Positions 1 to 7,745 of a DNA stretch of 11,439 bases are shown here, piece by piece. Position numbers and translations under genes: made by a program. How positions within the stretch are numbered: the first letter of the stretch is position 1; each line of letters opens with the position of its first letter. The notes under the pieces were generated by a model, which did not search any database, was not told where the DNA came from, and saw only the letters and a program-made list of their open reading frames with translations. The stretch lies in contig DFHD01000073.1 in NCBI GenBank assembly GCA_002372545.1, positions 65,451 to 76,889 of the forward strand, given 5' to 3'. Source of the DNA: Lachnospiraceae bacterium UBA3732 (GTDB lineage: Bacteria > Bacillota > Clostridia > Lachnospirales > Lachnospiraceae).

Positions 1-870
1 TTCGAGACCTTCCCGATCTGGAATCTGCCGCTGAATCATCCGGTGAACCTGGCCTATGAAGCGGCCACAGCGGATCTGAACGATGTGAATATGATCGATC
101 CCTTCCATCTGGAGGCTTACGGGGAGACGGTCGTGAATTATAACCGGGATGTGGAGGTATTCCCCGTCCTGAAGGCTATGTTTGAGCGGATTTCCGGCGA
201 GAGTCCCTATCAGTCGCCTACGGATATGGGCGTAAATATGGCGGGCCACTGCATTACCGATGATGATGCGGTCAGAAAGGCAGCCAAACAGGAGATCATC
301 CGCCGCTATTACGAGGCGATGTGCGAGCTCAGAAAGGGCGATGGCTCAGAGACGAGTACAAATAAGATCCAGCTTCTGATGGAAAAGGCAGGGGTTTCCG
401 TAACAGACCGTCCCGTTGTGGCGGCGGCCAATATCCGCGCAGAAGAGACCGGCGGGCCGGCGGCGGCCATGGAGCTTTCGGATGGAAGCATCATTACCGG
501 AAAGACCTCTTCTTTGCTGGGCGCCTCATCAGCTATGCTGCTGAACGCACTGAAGCATTTTGCCGGTATCGGTGACGAGGTGGAGCTGATCTCCCCGCAG
601 ATCATCGAACCGATCATGAATATGAAAGTGAAATATCTGGGAAATCATAATCCCCTTCTTCACCTGGATGAGATCCTGATCGCCCTCTCCATTGAGGCAC
701 TGACCAATCCGGCTGCAAAGGCGGCTTACGACAAGCTTCCGGAGCTCCGGGGGCTGGAGGTGCATTCCTCCGTCATCCTTTCCCAGGTGGATGTGGGCGT
801 ATTCAAAAAGCTGGGGGTAAACCTGACCTGCGAGCCCAGATACCAGAATAAAAAGCTGTTTCATAAATAA
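1..870 (+). CDS. DUF1846 family protein, 3' part (5' end outside window)
   Basis: The reading frame is open from base 1, so the gene starts upstream of the window; 289 codons and the stop are present. The sequence matches my knowledge of the DUF1846 family, proteins of about 500 residues common in Firmicutes, for example the stretch NLPLNHPVNLAYEAATADLN at the start of the window and the later segments SDGSIITGKTSSLLGASSA and KYLGNHNPLLHLDEILIALS. The missing part would be roughly 200 N-terminal residues. The family is cytoplasmic and its biochemical role is not established to my knowledge, so none is assigned. No signal peptide or membrane segment is visible in this part. The citrate synthase gene starts 42 bases downstream with no terminator between, so the two are probably co-transcribed. 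An in-frame ATG at base 43 is internal, because strong family similarity extends upstream of it. Confidence 0.9.
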   Translation, partial: FETFPIWNLPLNHPVNLAYEAATADLNDVNMIDPFHLEAYGETVVNYNRDVEVFPVLKAMFERISGESPYQSPTDMGVNMAGHCITDDDAVRKAAKQEIIRRYYEAMCELRKGDGSETSTNKIQLLMEKAGVSVTDRPVVAAANIRAEETGGPAAAMELSDGSIITGKTSSLLGASSAMLLNALKHFAGIGDEVELISPQIIEPIMNMKVKYLGNHNPLLHLDEILIALSIEALTNPAAKAAYDKLPELRGLEVHSSVILSQVDVGVFKKLGVNLTCEPRYQNKKLFHK

Positions 871-900
871 TTGGGGGGAAATAGAAAACTTACAGGAATC

Positions 901-905
901 GGAGG
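901..905 (+). promoter_or_regulatory. ribosome binding site of citrate synthase
   Basis: GGAGG lies 7 bases before the ATG at 913. An out-of-frame ATG at 909 is only three bases from the site and would be poorly placed, so the site supports the 913 start. Confidence 0.7.
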
Positions 906-912
906 ATAATGC

Positions 913-2277
913 ATGGGGACAACCACCAATCTGCTGAATGAATATACAATAAAAATGGAAGATGTCTGCAGAAAGAATGACCGGATCGAGGAGGCACTCT
1001 ATACCCAGTATGAGGTGAACAGGGGGCTCCGGGATATTAACGGCAACGGCGTTCTTACCGGACTGACCAATATTTCCCGGATCACATCCTCAAAGATCGT
1101 GGATGGAAAAAAGGTGCAGGTTGACGGCGAACTCTGGTACAGAGGATATCGTGTTGAGGATCTTCTTGGCGGACTGGGAGAAGAGGAAATGGGTTTTGAA
1201 AAGATCACTTATCTTCTTCTGATGGGCAGTCTTCCGGGAGACAAGGAACTGGCGGAATTTAAGGAGCTTCTGGGGCTGGCGAGAAAGCTGCCCAGGAACT
1301 TTACCCGGGATGTGATCATGAAAGCGCCCACCGAGGACATCATGAATTCCATGACCCGGAGTATTCTTACGCTTGCCTCATATGATAAAAATGCAAAGGA
1401 TACCAGTGTGCATAACTCCATGCGGCAGTGCATGCAGCTGATCTCCGAGTTTCCCATGCTGGCGGTTTATGCCTATAACGCATATAACCACTACGGCAGG
1501 GGGAAGAGTATGTTTATCCATAATCCCAAGCATGGGCTTTCCACTGCGGAGAATCTGCTCCGGATGCTCCGGCCGGATAAAAAATATACCGTGACGGAGG
1601 CAAAGGTGCTGGATGCGGCGCTGATCCTCCACGCCGAGCATGGCGGAGGAAATAACTCCACTTTTACAACGAGAGTGGTGACATCCTCCGGAAGCGATAC
1701 CTATTCCACCATTGCTGCTGCGATGTCCAGTCTGAAGGGACCGAGACACGGCGGCGCGAACATCAAGGTAATGGAGATGATGACGGATATCCGGCGGAAT
1801 GTGACGGATTTCACGGATAAGGAGGAGATCGAGGCCTATCTTAACCGGATCGTGGATAAAGAGGCATTTGACAAGCGCGGACTGATCTATGGTATGGGTC
1901 ACGCCATCTATTCGGTGTCGGATCCCAGAGAGCGTGTATTTAAGGACTATGTGGTACGGCTGGCCAAGGAAAAGGGCCGGGGCCGTGACCTTGCACTTTA
2001 TGAAAATATAGAAGAGATCGCCCCGAAGGTAATTGCCCGGAAGCGCAGGATCTACAAGGGCGTCAGCCCCAATGTGGATTTCTACAGCGGTTTTGTTTAT
2101 GAAATGCTCGGCATTCCCCAGGAGCTTTATACCGCCATCTTCGCCGTGGCCAGAGTGGCAGGCTGGAGCGCGCACCGGATCGAGGAGCTGATCTGCATGG
2201 ATAAGATCATCCGTCCGGCGTATATGAGTGTTATGCAGGAAAGAAATCCGGAGGATATTTTCCATCCGGGGAACTGA
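913..2277 (+). CDS. gltA: citrate synthase (Si type)
   Basis: Condenses acetyl-CoA and oxaloacetate to citrate in the cytoplasm, the entry to the oxidative branch toward 2-oxoglutarate and glutamate. The 454-residue product shows the family's catalytic set: His279 in GPRHGGAN, His330 in GMGHAIY followed by the DPRER segment, and Asp389 in VDFYSG. The upstream substrate-binding segment LHAEHGGGNNSTFT (around 239-252) and the C-terminal VAGWSAHRIEE are also intact. It is a little longer than the usual 370-430 residues because of an N-terminal extension of about 50 residues before the conserved core; no targeting signal is seen. 2-Methylcitrate synthase is a homologous alternative that sequence inspection does not exclude. 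It is not Re-citrate synthase, which belongs to the isopropylmalate synthase family. Aconitase and isocitrate dehydrogenase are not in the window. The small four-cysteine gene follows 48 bases later. Confidence 0.93.
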   Translation: MGTTTNLLNEYTIKMEDVCRKNDRIEEALYTQYEVNRGLRDINGNGVLTGLTNISRITSSKIVDGKKVQVDGELWYRGYRVEDLLGGLGEEEMGFEKITYLLLMGSLPGDKELAEFKELLGLARKLPRNFTRDVIMKAPTEDIMNSMTRSILTLASYDKNAKDTSVHNSMRQCMQLISEFPMLAVYAYNAYNHYGRGKSMFIHNPKHGLSTAENLLRMLRPDKKYTVTEAKVLDAALILHAEHGGGNNSTFTTRVVTSSGSDTYSTIAAAMSSLKGPRHGGANIKVMEMMTDIRRNVTDFTDKEEIEAYLNRIVDKEAFDKRGLIYGMGHAIYSVSDPRERVFKDYVVRLAKEKGRGRDLALYENIEEIAPKVIARKRRIYKGVSPNVDFYSGFVYEMLGIPQELYTAIFAVARVAGWSAHRIEELICMDKIIRPAYMSVMQERNPEDIFHPGN

Positions 2278-2325
2278 AGAGGGAATGCAGTAAAATGCCG
2301 GGGAGGCGGATTCAGGGAGGAAATG

Positions 2326-2502
2326 ATGCAGGGGAACTGCGATACTTGTGCATATCTGATGTATGACGAGGAATTTGATGAATATGTCTGCGATGTGAAT
2401 ATGGACGAGGATGATTACGGCCGTCTGGTGGAAACACATTTCCGGGAGTGTCCGTATTATACCAACGGTGACGAATACCGGGTGGTCCGGCATCAGATGT
2501 AG
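2326..2502 (+). CDS. small four-cysteine acidic protein, DUF6472-like
   Basis: A 58-residue protein in the gap after citrate synthase. It begins MQGNCDTCAYLMYDEEFDEY and ends DEYRVVRHQM. Cysteines at 5 and 8 (CDTC), 22 (VCDVNMDEDD) and 42 (ECPYY) could bind one metal ion or pair as disulfides; the middle is strongly acidic. The overall pattern (CxxC, CDVNMDEDD, CPYY, a DEY-VVR-QM ending) resembles small clostridial proteins I know as DUF6472, whose function is unknown. ATG codons stand at 2323 and 2326. The GGGAGG at 2315-2320 is 5 bases from 2326 but only 2 from 2323, so 2326 was chosen. No signal peptide or membrane segment, so it is probably cytoplasmic. The distance to citrate synthase (48 bases) suggests one transcript, but a functional link is only a guess. 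Confidence 0.82.
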   Translation: MQGNCDTCAYLMYDEEFDEYVCDVNMDEDDYGRLVETHFRECPYYTNGDEYRVVRHQM

Positions 2503-2571
2503 GAAGGGAAACCTGCCGGTGCGGGGAGAAGAGGCGGCTCATGAGCTGCTGTTACAGCTTTGCTTTCCGGT

Positions 2572-2600
2572 TTGAAGTATTATGCAATACAGAATATAAA
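2572..2600 (+). promoter_or_regulatory. candidate promoter upstream of paaK
   Basis: TTGAAG at 2572-2577 and TATAAA at 2595-2600 are separated by 17 bases and resemble a sigma-70/sigma-A promoter. Transcription would start near 2607, at the edge of the ribosome binding site (AGAAGGAG, 2607-2614), leaving a very short leader of about 16 bases. This tight fit lowers confidence. The 120-base gap after the previous gene fits a separate transcription unit. Confidence 0.4.
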
Positions 2601-2622
2601 AGTTTCAGAAGGAGCGAAAAAA

Positions 2623-3939
2623 ATGAAGAGGTATTACCAGCAGGAAATTGAGACGATGCCTGTAGAGGAGATCAAAGCCCTCCAGACAGAGAAGTTTGTG
2701 AAGCAGGTAAAATACGTATATGAGAATAATGCGTATTACCGGAAGCTGATGGAGGATAAGGGAGTCAGCCCCGAGGATATCCGGAGCCTTGAGGATATCT
2801 CCAAACTGCCCTTCCTGACAAAGAACGATCTTCGGGAGGCATATCCCTATGGCCTGCTTTCCAGACCGCTCAGGGACTGCGTCCGTATCCAGTCCACCAG
2901 CGGAACTACGGGACGCCGTGTGGTAGCCTTCTATACCCAGCATGATATTGATATCTGGGAGGAGTGCTGTGCCAGGGCTATCGTGGCCGCAGGCGGAACA
3001 AAGGACGATGTTGTACAGGTCTGCTACGGCTACGGCCTCTTCACCGGCGGGCCGGGACTTCATGGCGGCTCCCACAAGCTGGGCAGCCTGACTCTGCCCA
3101 TGTCCTCCGGTAATACAGAGCGTCAGATCCAGTTCATGCGGGATCTGAATACCACGATCCTCTGCTGTACACCCAGCTACGCCGCATATATCGGCGAAAA
3201 GCTGAAGAGCATGGGCTTTACTCCGGATGATATTCATCTGAAGGCCGGCATTTTCGGCGCTGAGCCATGGACAGAGGAGATGCGCCAGACCATCCAGCAG
3301 AGTCTGGGCATCAAGGCATATGATATTTACGGCCTGACGGAGATTTCCGGCCCCGGCGTTTCCTATGAATGTGAGGCACAGAGCGGCATGCACATCAACG
3401 AGGATCATTTCCTTCCCGAGATCATCAATCCGGAGACCGGCGAAGTGCTGCCGGAGGGAGAAGAGGGCGAACTGGTATTTACCAGCCTGGATAAGGAAGC
3501 CTTCCCGCTGCTTCGCTACCGTACCAGAGATCTTTGCATTCTGACAAGAGAAAAGTGCTCCTGCGGAAGAACGCATATCAAGATGTGCAAGCCCAAGGGA
3601 CGGAGCGATGACATGAAGGTTATCCGCGGCGTCAACGTATTCCCGACACAGGTCGAGACCGTTCTGCTGAAGGAAGGCTATACACCGAATTATCAGATTC
3701 TGATCGACCGTGTGAACAACGAGGATACCTTTGATATCAATGTGGAGCTCTCTGAGGAGCAGTTCAAGAAGATTCATGCAGGGGGCGGAGATGATTCCGA
3801 GGAGAAGAAGAGTCTTACGGCTGCCATGGTGGCTATGCTGGGTATCCGGCCGAGACTTCATCTTCTGGCACCCAATTCCATCGCCCGCAGCGAAGGAAAA
3901 GCTGTCCGCGTGATCGACAAGCGTAAGCTCCATGATTAA
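2623..3939 (+). CDS. paaK: phenylacetate-CoA ligase family protein (PaaK-type)
   Basis: An adenylate-forming enzyme of 438 residues, expected to convert phenylacetate or a related aryl acid, ATP and CoA to the acyl-CoA, AMP and PPi in the cytoplasm. Visible motifs: the phosphate-binding loop STSGTTGR (from residue 91), YGLTEISGPG (236-245), RYRTRD with the ribose-binding Asp303, and a C-terminal catalytic lysine, Lys426 in EGKAVRV. A CSCGRTH segment follows the Asp303 region. The start at 2623 has AGAAGGAG eight bases upstream and gives the family's normal length; the frame is open further up to a TTG at 2560, but that has no site and adds unrelated residues. No other phenylacetate-catabolism gene is nearby. 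In anaerobes such stand-alone ligases are often linked with aromatic 2-oxoacid oxidoreductases, so phenylacetate or indoleacetate handling is possible. The exact substrate cannot be read from sequence. Confidence 0.9.
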   Translation: MKRYYQQEIETMPVEEIKALQTEKFVKQVKYVYENNAYYRKLMEDKGVSPEDIRSLEDISKLPFLTKNDLREAYPYGLLSRPLRDCVRIQSTSGTTGRRVVAFYTQHDIDIWEECCARAIVAAGGTKDDVVQVCYGYGLFTGGPGLHGGSHKLGSLTLPMSSGNTERQIQFMRDLNTTILCCTPSYAAYIGEKLKSMGFTPDDIHLKAGIFGAEPWTEEMRQTIQQSLGIKAYDIYGLTEISGPGVSYECEAQSGMHINEDHFLPEIINPETGEVLPEGEEGELVFTSLDKEAFPLLRYRTRDLCILTREKCSCGRTHIKMCKPKGRSDDMKVIRGVNVFPTQVETVLLKEGYTPNYQILIDRVNNEDTFDINVELSEEQFKKIHAGGGDDSEEKKSLTAAMVAMLGIRPRLHLLAPNSIARSEGKAVRVIDKRKLHD

Positions 3940-3986
3940 ATTTCCGGGGATTGCCTGTATTACAGATTTTAAAAGGAGGATTTCCC

Positions 3987-4856
3987 ATGGGTGTATGGAA
4001 CAGGGTAAAAGATTTTTTCAAATCTAAAACGGACCGGATTGTCCAGTGGTTTCATACGAAGGATGACCGGGGAAAACAAAAGGTCATGATGGCAGGCATC
4101 TTCCTGTCCGGACTGCTGCTCTTTATCTTCGGACTGATCGCATGGGGAATCGACCGGGGAAAAACCGGTAAGAAGGCGGAAGAGCCGGCGACCACCGAGG
4201 CGGCTACTGTTTTGGAGCTTCCCACAGAGGAGCCTGCGACAGAGGCGCCGAAGGATCCGAAGGCATATACAGACGCCGAACTGGGACAGGCTTATCCGGC
4301 GCTTTTTCAGAACGACAGCCGCTGGGCTGAGGAGCCTTACGGAAAGGAAACCGTAGGAAAGTCCGGCAGCGGCCCCACCTGTCTTGCCATGGCTATTCTT
4401 TACCTGACGGACGATACGGCCTCTACGCCTCCGGCTGTAGCAAAATTCAGTGCGGAAAAAGGGCATTTTGAAGAAGGGACCGGAACCATGGGCACGCTCT
4501 TTACCGAGGGTGCGGGTAACTTCGGCCTTACCTGCGAAAAGATCGACAGCGATGAAGAAACGCTGAAAAAGGCACTGGATGAAAAGGCGGTCCTGATCAC
4601 CAGCATCAGTAACAGTCCCTTCAACAAAGAAGGAACAGACATCGTGGTGATCTACGGGTATGATTCCAGGGGCTTCTTCATCAACGATGCCAATAACAGC
4701 GAGCTTTGCGGCGTATGGAGCTACTCCCAGTTCGGAGACAGCATCCATAATGTGTTCTGCATGAAACCGGCAGATGGCGTAAAGCGGAGCAGAGATACCG
4801 TTTTTGATCCGGCAGCCATTCCGGATAGAACAGAAAGCTCTTCCGATGGAGAGTAA
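3987..4856 (+). CDS. membrane-anchored C39-like papain-fold protein, probably catalytically inactive
   Basis: The 289-residue product has a basic N-terminus, one membrane segment (about 33-55), a linker rich in Glu, Ala, Thr and Pro (about 61-95), then a domain resembling Peptidase_C39_2 (about 104-270). That suggests a type II anchor with the domain outside the cell. The domain shows FQNDSRWAEEPYG and a GPTCLAM segment typical of the family. However, the position where the family has the nucleophile in GCGPT is Ser128 (SGSGPTC), and the usual GHFIV histidine aligns with Asp218 (GTDIVVIYGYD). Asp234 in INDANN is kept. Cys132 is close to the usual site but is a common second cysteine in this family. 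A binding role or a pseudoenzyme is therefore more likely than peptidase activity; this is from motif memory, not an alignment. The start at 3987 has AAAAGGAGG upstream; a TTG at 3951 lies before that site and was rejected. Confidence 0.85.
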   Translation: MGVWNRVKDFFKSKTDRIVQWFHTKDDRGKQKVMMAGIFLSGLLLFIFGLIAWGIDRGKTGKKAEEPATTEAATVLELPTEEPATEAPKDPKAYTDAELGQAYPALFQNDSRWAEEPYGKETVGKSGSGPTCLAMAILYLTDDTASTPPAVAKFSAEKGHFEEGTGTMGTLFTEGAGNFGLTCEKIDSDEETLKKALDEKAVLITSISNSPFNKEGTDIVVIYGYDSRGFFINDANNSELCGVWSYSQFGDSIHNVFCMKPADGVKRSRDTVFDPAAIPDRTESSSDGE

Positions 4857-4895
4857 AGCAGTACTTCCGGAGAATCCGGAGACAGGATATGGCGT

Positions 4896-6530
4896 ATGAT
4901 CTGGTTACCAACAGGCAGCGAAGCTCTCGCTGCAGATGAATATACACAGAAGGAAATCGGAATCCCCGGTATTGTTCTGATGGAAAGAGCCGCTCTTCAG
5001 CTTTTGTCAGCCTTTCAGGAAATGACAGAAGAAGAAAGCGGCGGGTTTGGACTGTCCCGTTTCCGAAAGGAGCGGGACAGAATTCTCATCGTTGCCGAAA
5101 ACGGCAATAACGGCGGAGATGGTCTTGCCTTTGCCCGGCTTCTGGGAGAGGCAGGGTATCTGGCGGATGTACTTATGCTGGATGGCATTCCGAAGAAAAC
5201 AGAAAGCTTCCGGGTCCAGGAGCGGATTCTGGAGGCCTGCCCGGTGCGGGTATTTGATGCGGCACATTTTGACCTGAAGGAGGCGGCTGCTGAGCGGCGG
5301 TACGCTGCGGTGGTGGATGCCATCTTTGGTGCCGGCCTGTCCCGCCCGGTGGAGGGGATACAGGCGGAAATGGTGAGGTTCATGAACCGCCTTCCGGCCT
5401 TCCGGATCGCTGTGGATGTTCCCACAGGGATATCCGCCGACACGGGTCGTGTATTGGGAACGGCATTCCGGGCAGATGTTACAGTGACCTTCGGCTTTCC
5501 CAAGCTGGGACTTATGCTGGGAGAAGGCAGGGAGTATGCCGGAAGGGTTCTGGTCAGAGATATAGGTCTCCGTATCCCGGAAAAGGGCGGAGCCATGGTC
5601 TATACCAGAGAAAAGAAGGATATAGCCAGGCTGCTTCCGGCAAGGCCTGTCCGGGGACATAAGGGAACAATGGGTCATGTGCTTCTGATCGCAGGCTCGC
5701 GGGAAATGTGCGGGGCGGCGGTTCTTGCGGCAAGAGCGGCACTGAAGACCGGAGCCGGTCTTGTGAAGGTCATGACAGAAAGAATAAACAGAGAACCGCT
5801 GGCAGCATCGGTGCCGGAGGCGCTGATCGAGCTTTACGACGAACTCTCCGGAGATCCGGAGGAGTATGAGGCAGGCAGGGAGGCGCTGGAAAAACAGGTT
5901 CGACGGGCGGCTTCCTGGGCAGATGCCATATGCATCGGACCGGGACTGGGAACAGGAGATACATCGCTGGAACTCCTCAGGAGCCTGGCGAAGGCAGTAA
6001 AGGCGACGGATGCAGATGTGATCATGGATGCGGATGGACTGAACCTTCTGGCAAAGGATCCGGGACTTCTGGAGAGCTTTTCCGGAAAGAATGTGATCCT
6101 GACGCCCCATATCGGGGAAATGAACAGACTTCTGCGAGCCTGGCCGGACGAGAAGGGAAGAACGCCGGATGATGACCCCACAGGTGTGGCGGAGGAATTT
6201 TCGGCGAAAACGGGCGTTACCCTGGTCATGAAAAGCGACCGGACAGTGGTAGCGAGTACAGAAGGCATATTCCTGAACACTTTGGGTAATTCGGGAATGG
6301 CTACCGGCGGGAGCGGAGATGTGCTCTCCGGAGTGCTTGCCTCCCTTTATGCCATGTCGCCGAAGGAAGCTCCGCGAAGAGAACGGCTGGCCGAACTCGG
6401 CGTCCTCGTTCACAGTGCGGCAGGCGATGCGGCCGCCGCGAAATCCGGAAAGGCCGGCATGGTGGCCGGGGATATCGCAGAATGCCTGCCCGGAGTGCTG
6501 CGAGAAGCGGAAAATGCGAATATGGAGTAA
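4896..6530 (+). CDS. nnr: bifunctional NAD(P)H-hydrate epimerase / ADP-dependent NAD(P)H-hydrate dehydratase
   Basis: Repairs hydrated NADH and NADPH in the cytoplasm. The N-terminal YjeF_N domain (about 1-215) interconverts the R and S hydrates. The C-terminal ribokinase-like domain (about 225-540) dehydrates the S form, using ADP in bacteria. Epimerase motifs: ENGNNGGDG (68-76), VDAIFGAGLSRPVEG with Asp141, and AVDVPTGISADTG. Dehydratase motifs: GHKGTMGHVLLIAGS, CIGPGLG, DADGLNLLA, LTPHIGEMNRL, and GGSGDVLSG with the catalytic-type Asp475. The 544 residues fit the fused form. The start MIWLPTGSEALAADEYT aligns with the usual family start; its ribosome binding site is weak (AGGA at 4884-4887). 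An ATG at 4889 is out of frame. The gene begins 39 bases after the C39-like gene and is followed 78 bases later by alr, a neighbour seen often in Firmicutes. Confidence 0.93.
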   Translation: MIWLPTGSEALAADEYTQKEIGIPGIVLMERAALQLLSAFQEMTEEESGGFGLSRFRKERDRILIVAENGNNGGDGLAFARLLGEAGYLADVLMLDGIPKKTESFRVQERILEACPVRVFDAAHFDLKEAAAERRYAAVVDAIFGAGLSRPVEGIQAEMVRFMNRLPAFRIAVDVPTGISADTGRVLGTAFRADVTVTFGFPKLGLMLGEGREYAGRVLVRDIGLRIPEKGGAMVYTREKKDIARLLPARPVRGHKGTMGHVLLIAGSREMCGAAVLAARAALKTGAGLVKVMTERINREPLAASVPEALIELYDELSGDPEEYEAGREALEKQVRRAASWADAICIGPGLGTGDTSLELLRSLAKAVKATDADVIMDADGLNLLAKDPGLLESFSGKNVILTPHIGEMNRLLRAWPDEKGRTPDDDPTGVAEEFSAKTGVTLVMKSDRTVVASTEGIFLNTLGNSGMATGGSGDVLSGVLASLYAMSPKEAPRRERLAELGVLVHSAAGDAAAAKSGKAGMVAGDIAECLPGVLREAENANME

Positions 6531-6608
6531 ATAAACAGTAAGCATTAGGATAAGTTAATGGTTAGTGATATAAAAATCGATGAACCGGGAGACAGAAGGA
6601 ACAGAAAA

Positions 6609-7745
6609 ATGGATCGATTCAGAAGAATTGAGGCAAGGATATACACGGACAGAGTCCGCAGGAATATTGAAACCATGCAGAAGCTGAATCCGGGAAGGAA
6701 AACCCTTCTTGTGATCAAAGCGGATGCCTACGGCCACGGCGCAGTGGAGCTGGCCAGAAGCTGCGGCGATCTGGCGGATTATCTGGGCGTTGCCTGCATC
6801 GACGAGGCAGAGGAGCTTCGCCGGGCGGGGATCACGCTTCCCATACTGATCCTCGGATATGTGGACGAAGATGATTACGAGAGACTGATCACGGAGGATA
6901 TTACCGCGCCGATCTTCGATGCTGAGGATGGACGCCGGCTTTCGGAGGAGGCCGTACGTCTCGGTAAAAAGGCAAAGGTACACCTGAAGGCGGACTCCGG
7001 CATGCACAGGATAGGGTTTCCCTGCAGTCCGGAGGGCGTGCGGGAGGCAAAGAAGCTCCTGACCCTTCCCGGTCTGGATATCGAGGGCATCTTTACCCAC
7101 TTTGCCAAAGCAGATTACCGGGACAAAAAGGACGCCATTTTCCAGAGAGATGCCTTCTCCGGTTTCATCCATGATCTGGAGAGAGAAGGCTTTTCCTTCC
7201 GGCTGAAGCATATCGACAACAGCGCAGGCGCCATGGAGCTCCATTCGGACGGGTTTGACATGATGCGCCTGGGTATTGTAATATATGGACTGTACCCCTC
7301 TGCGGAAATGGATACGTCGATACCGCTTTACCCGGCCATGGAGCTTTATTCCCGGGTAGTGATGGTGAAGGACCTTCCCGCCGGGGCAGGAATCAGTTAC
7401 GGCTGGACCTTTGTAACGGATAAGCCCATGCGCGTGGCGACCGTTTCTGCCGGCTACGCCGACGGATACCCGAGAGCCCTTTCGAACTGCGGCAGCGTGC
7501 TGATCCGCGGAAAGCGCGCACCGATCCTGGGGCGCGTCTGCATGGATCAGTTTATGGTGGACGTGAGCCATATCCCGGAGGTGGAGAAGAGAGACAGAGT
7601 CATTCTCATGGGACAGAGCGGCAGCGAACGGATCAGCGCGGAAGATCTGGCGGAACCGGCGGCAAGCTTTAACTATGAGATGGTCTGCCGGATTTCCAAG
7701 AGAGTTCCCCGGATCTATGTGACGGAGAAGGAGTCAGATGTTTAA
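6609..7745 (+). CDS. alr: alanine racemase
   Basis: A PLP enzyme converting L-alanine to D-alanine for peptidoglycan. The 378-residue product has the cofactor lysine, Lys37 in VIKADAYGHGA, the second catalytic residue Tyr264 in GISYGWTF, and the conserved SAGYADGYPR and CMDQFMVDVS segments. The N-terminal barrel and C-terminal beta domain are both complete. Two starts are possible. ATG 6609 has AGAAGGA 8 bases upstream and gives a start typical of the family (MDRFRRIEARIYTDRVRRNI). ATG 6558 has AGGA 7 bases upstream and would add 17 polar residues. 6609 is preferred but 6558 cannot be excluded. The stop overlaps the next gene by 8 bases, suggesting translational coupling. In Bacillus and many clostridia alr is near acpS, nnr and mazEF; here only nnr is present. 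Confidence 0.93.
   Translation: MDRFRRIEARIYTDRVRRNIETMQKLNPGRKTLLVIKADAYGHGAVELARSCGDLADYLGVACIDEAEELRRAGITLPILILGYVDEDDYERLITEDITAPIFDAEDGRRLSEEAVRLGKKAKVHLKADSGMHRIGFPCSPEGVREAKKLLTLPGLDIEGIFTHFAKADYRDKKDAIFQRDAFSGFIHDLEREGFSFRLKHIDNSAGAMELHSDGFDMMRLGIVIYGLYPSAEMDTSIPLYPAMELYSRVVMVKDLPAGAGISYGWTFVTDKPMRVATVSAGYADGYPRALSNCGSVLIRGKRAPILGRVCMDQFMVDVSHIPEVEKRDRVILMGQSGSERISAEDLAEPAASFNYEMVCRISKRVPRIYVTEKESDV

Noticed and set aside
1378..2493. 371-residue open frame on the minus strand
   Set aside because: Opposite citrate synthase and the small four-cysteine gene; no domain recognised.
2535..2570. Possible terminator between the small four-cysteine gene and paaK
   Set aside because: GCGGCTCATGAGCTGC is a near-palindrome and AGCTG/CAGCT (2544-2548 with 2555-2559) can pair, but the stems are short and the following TTTGCTTTCC is not a clean T-run.
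2605..3933. 442-residue open frame on the minus strand
   Set aside because: Opposite the well-supported phenylacetate-CoA ligase; low-complexity mirror product with no recognised motif.
5007..6545. 512-residue open frame on the minus strand
   Set aside because: It lies opposite nnr, whose protein has complete family motifs. The minus-strand product is rich in Cys, Arg, His and Ser without any recognisable domain, and has no good ribosome binding site. It is a codon-use shadow.
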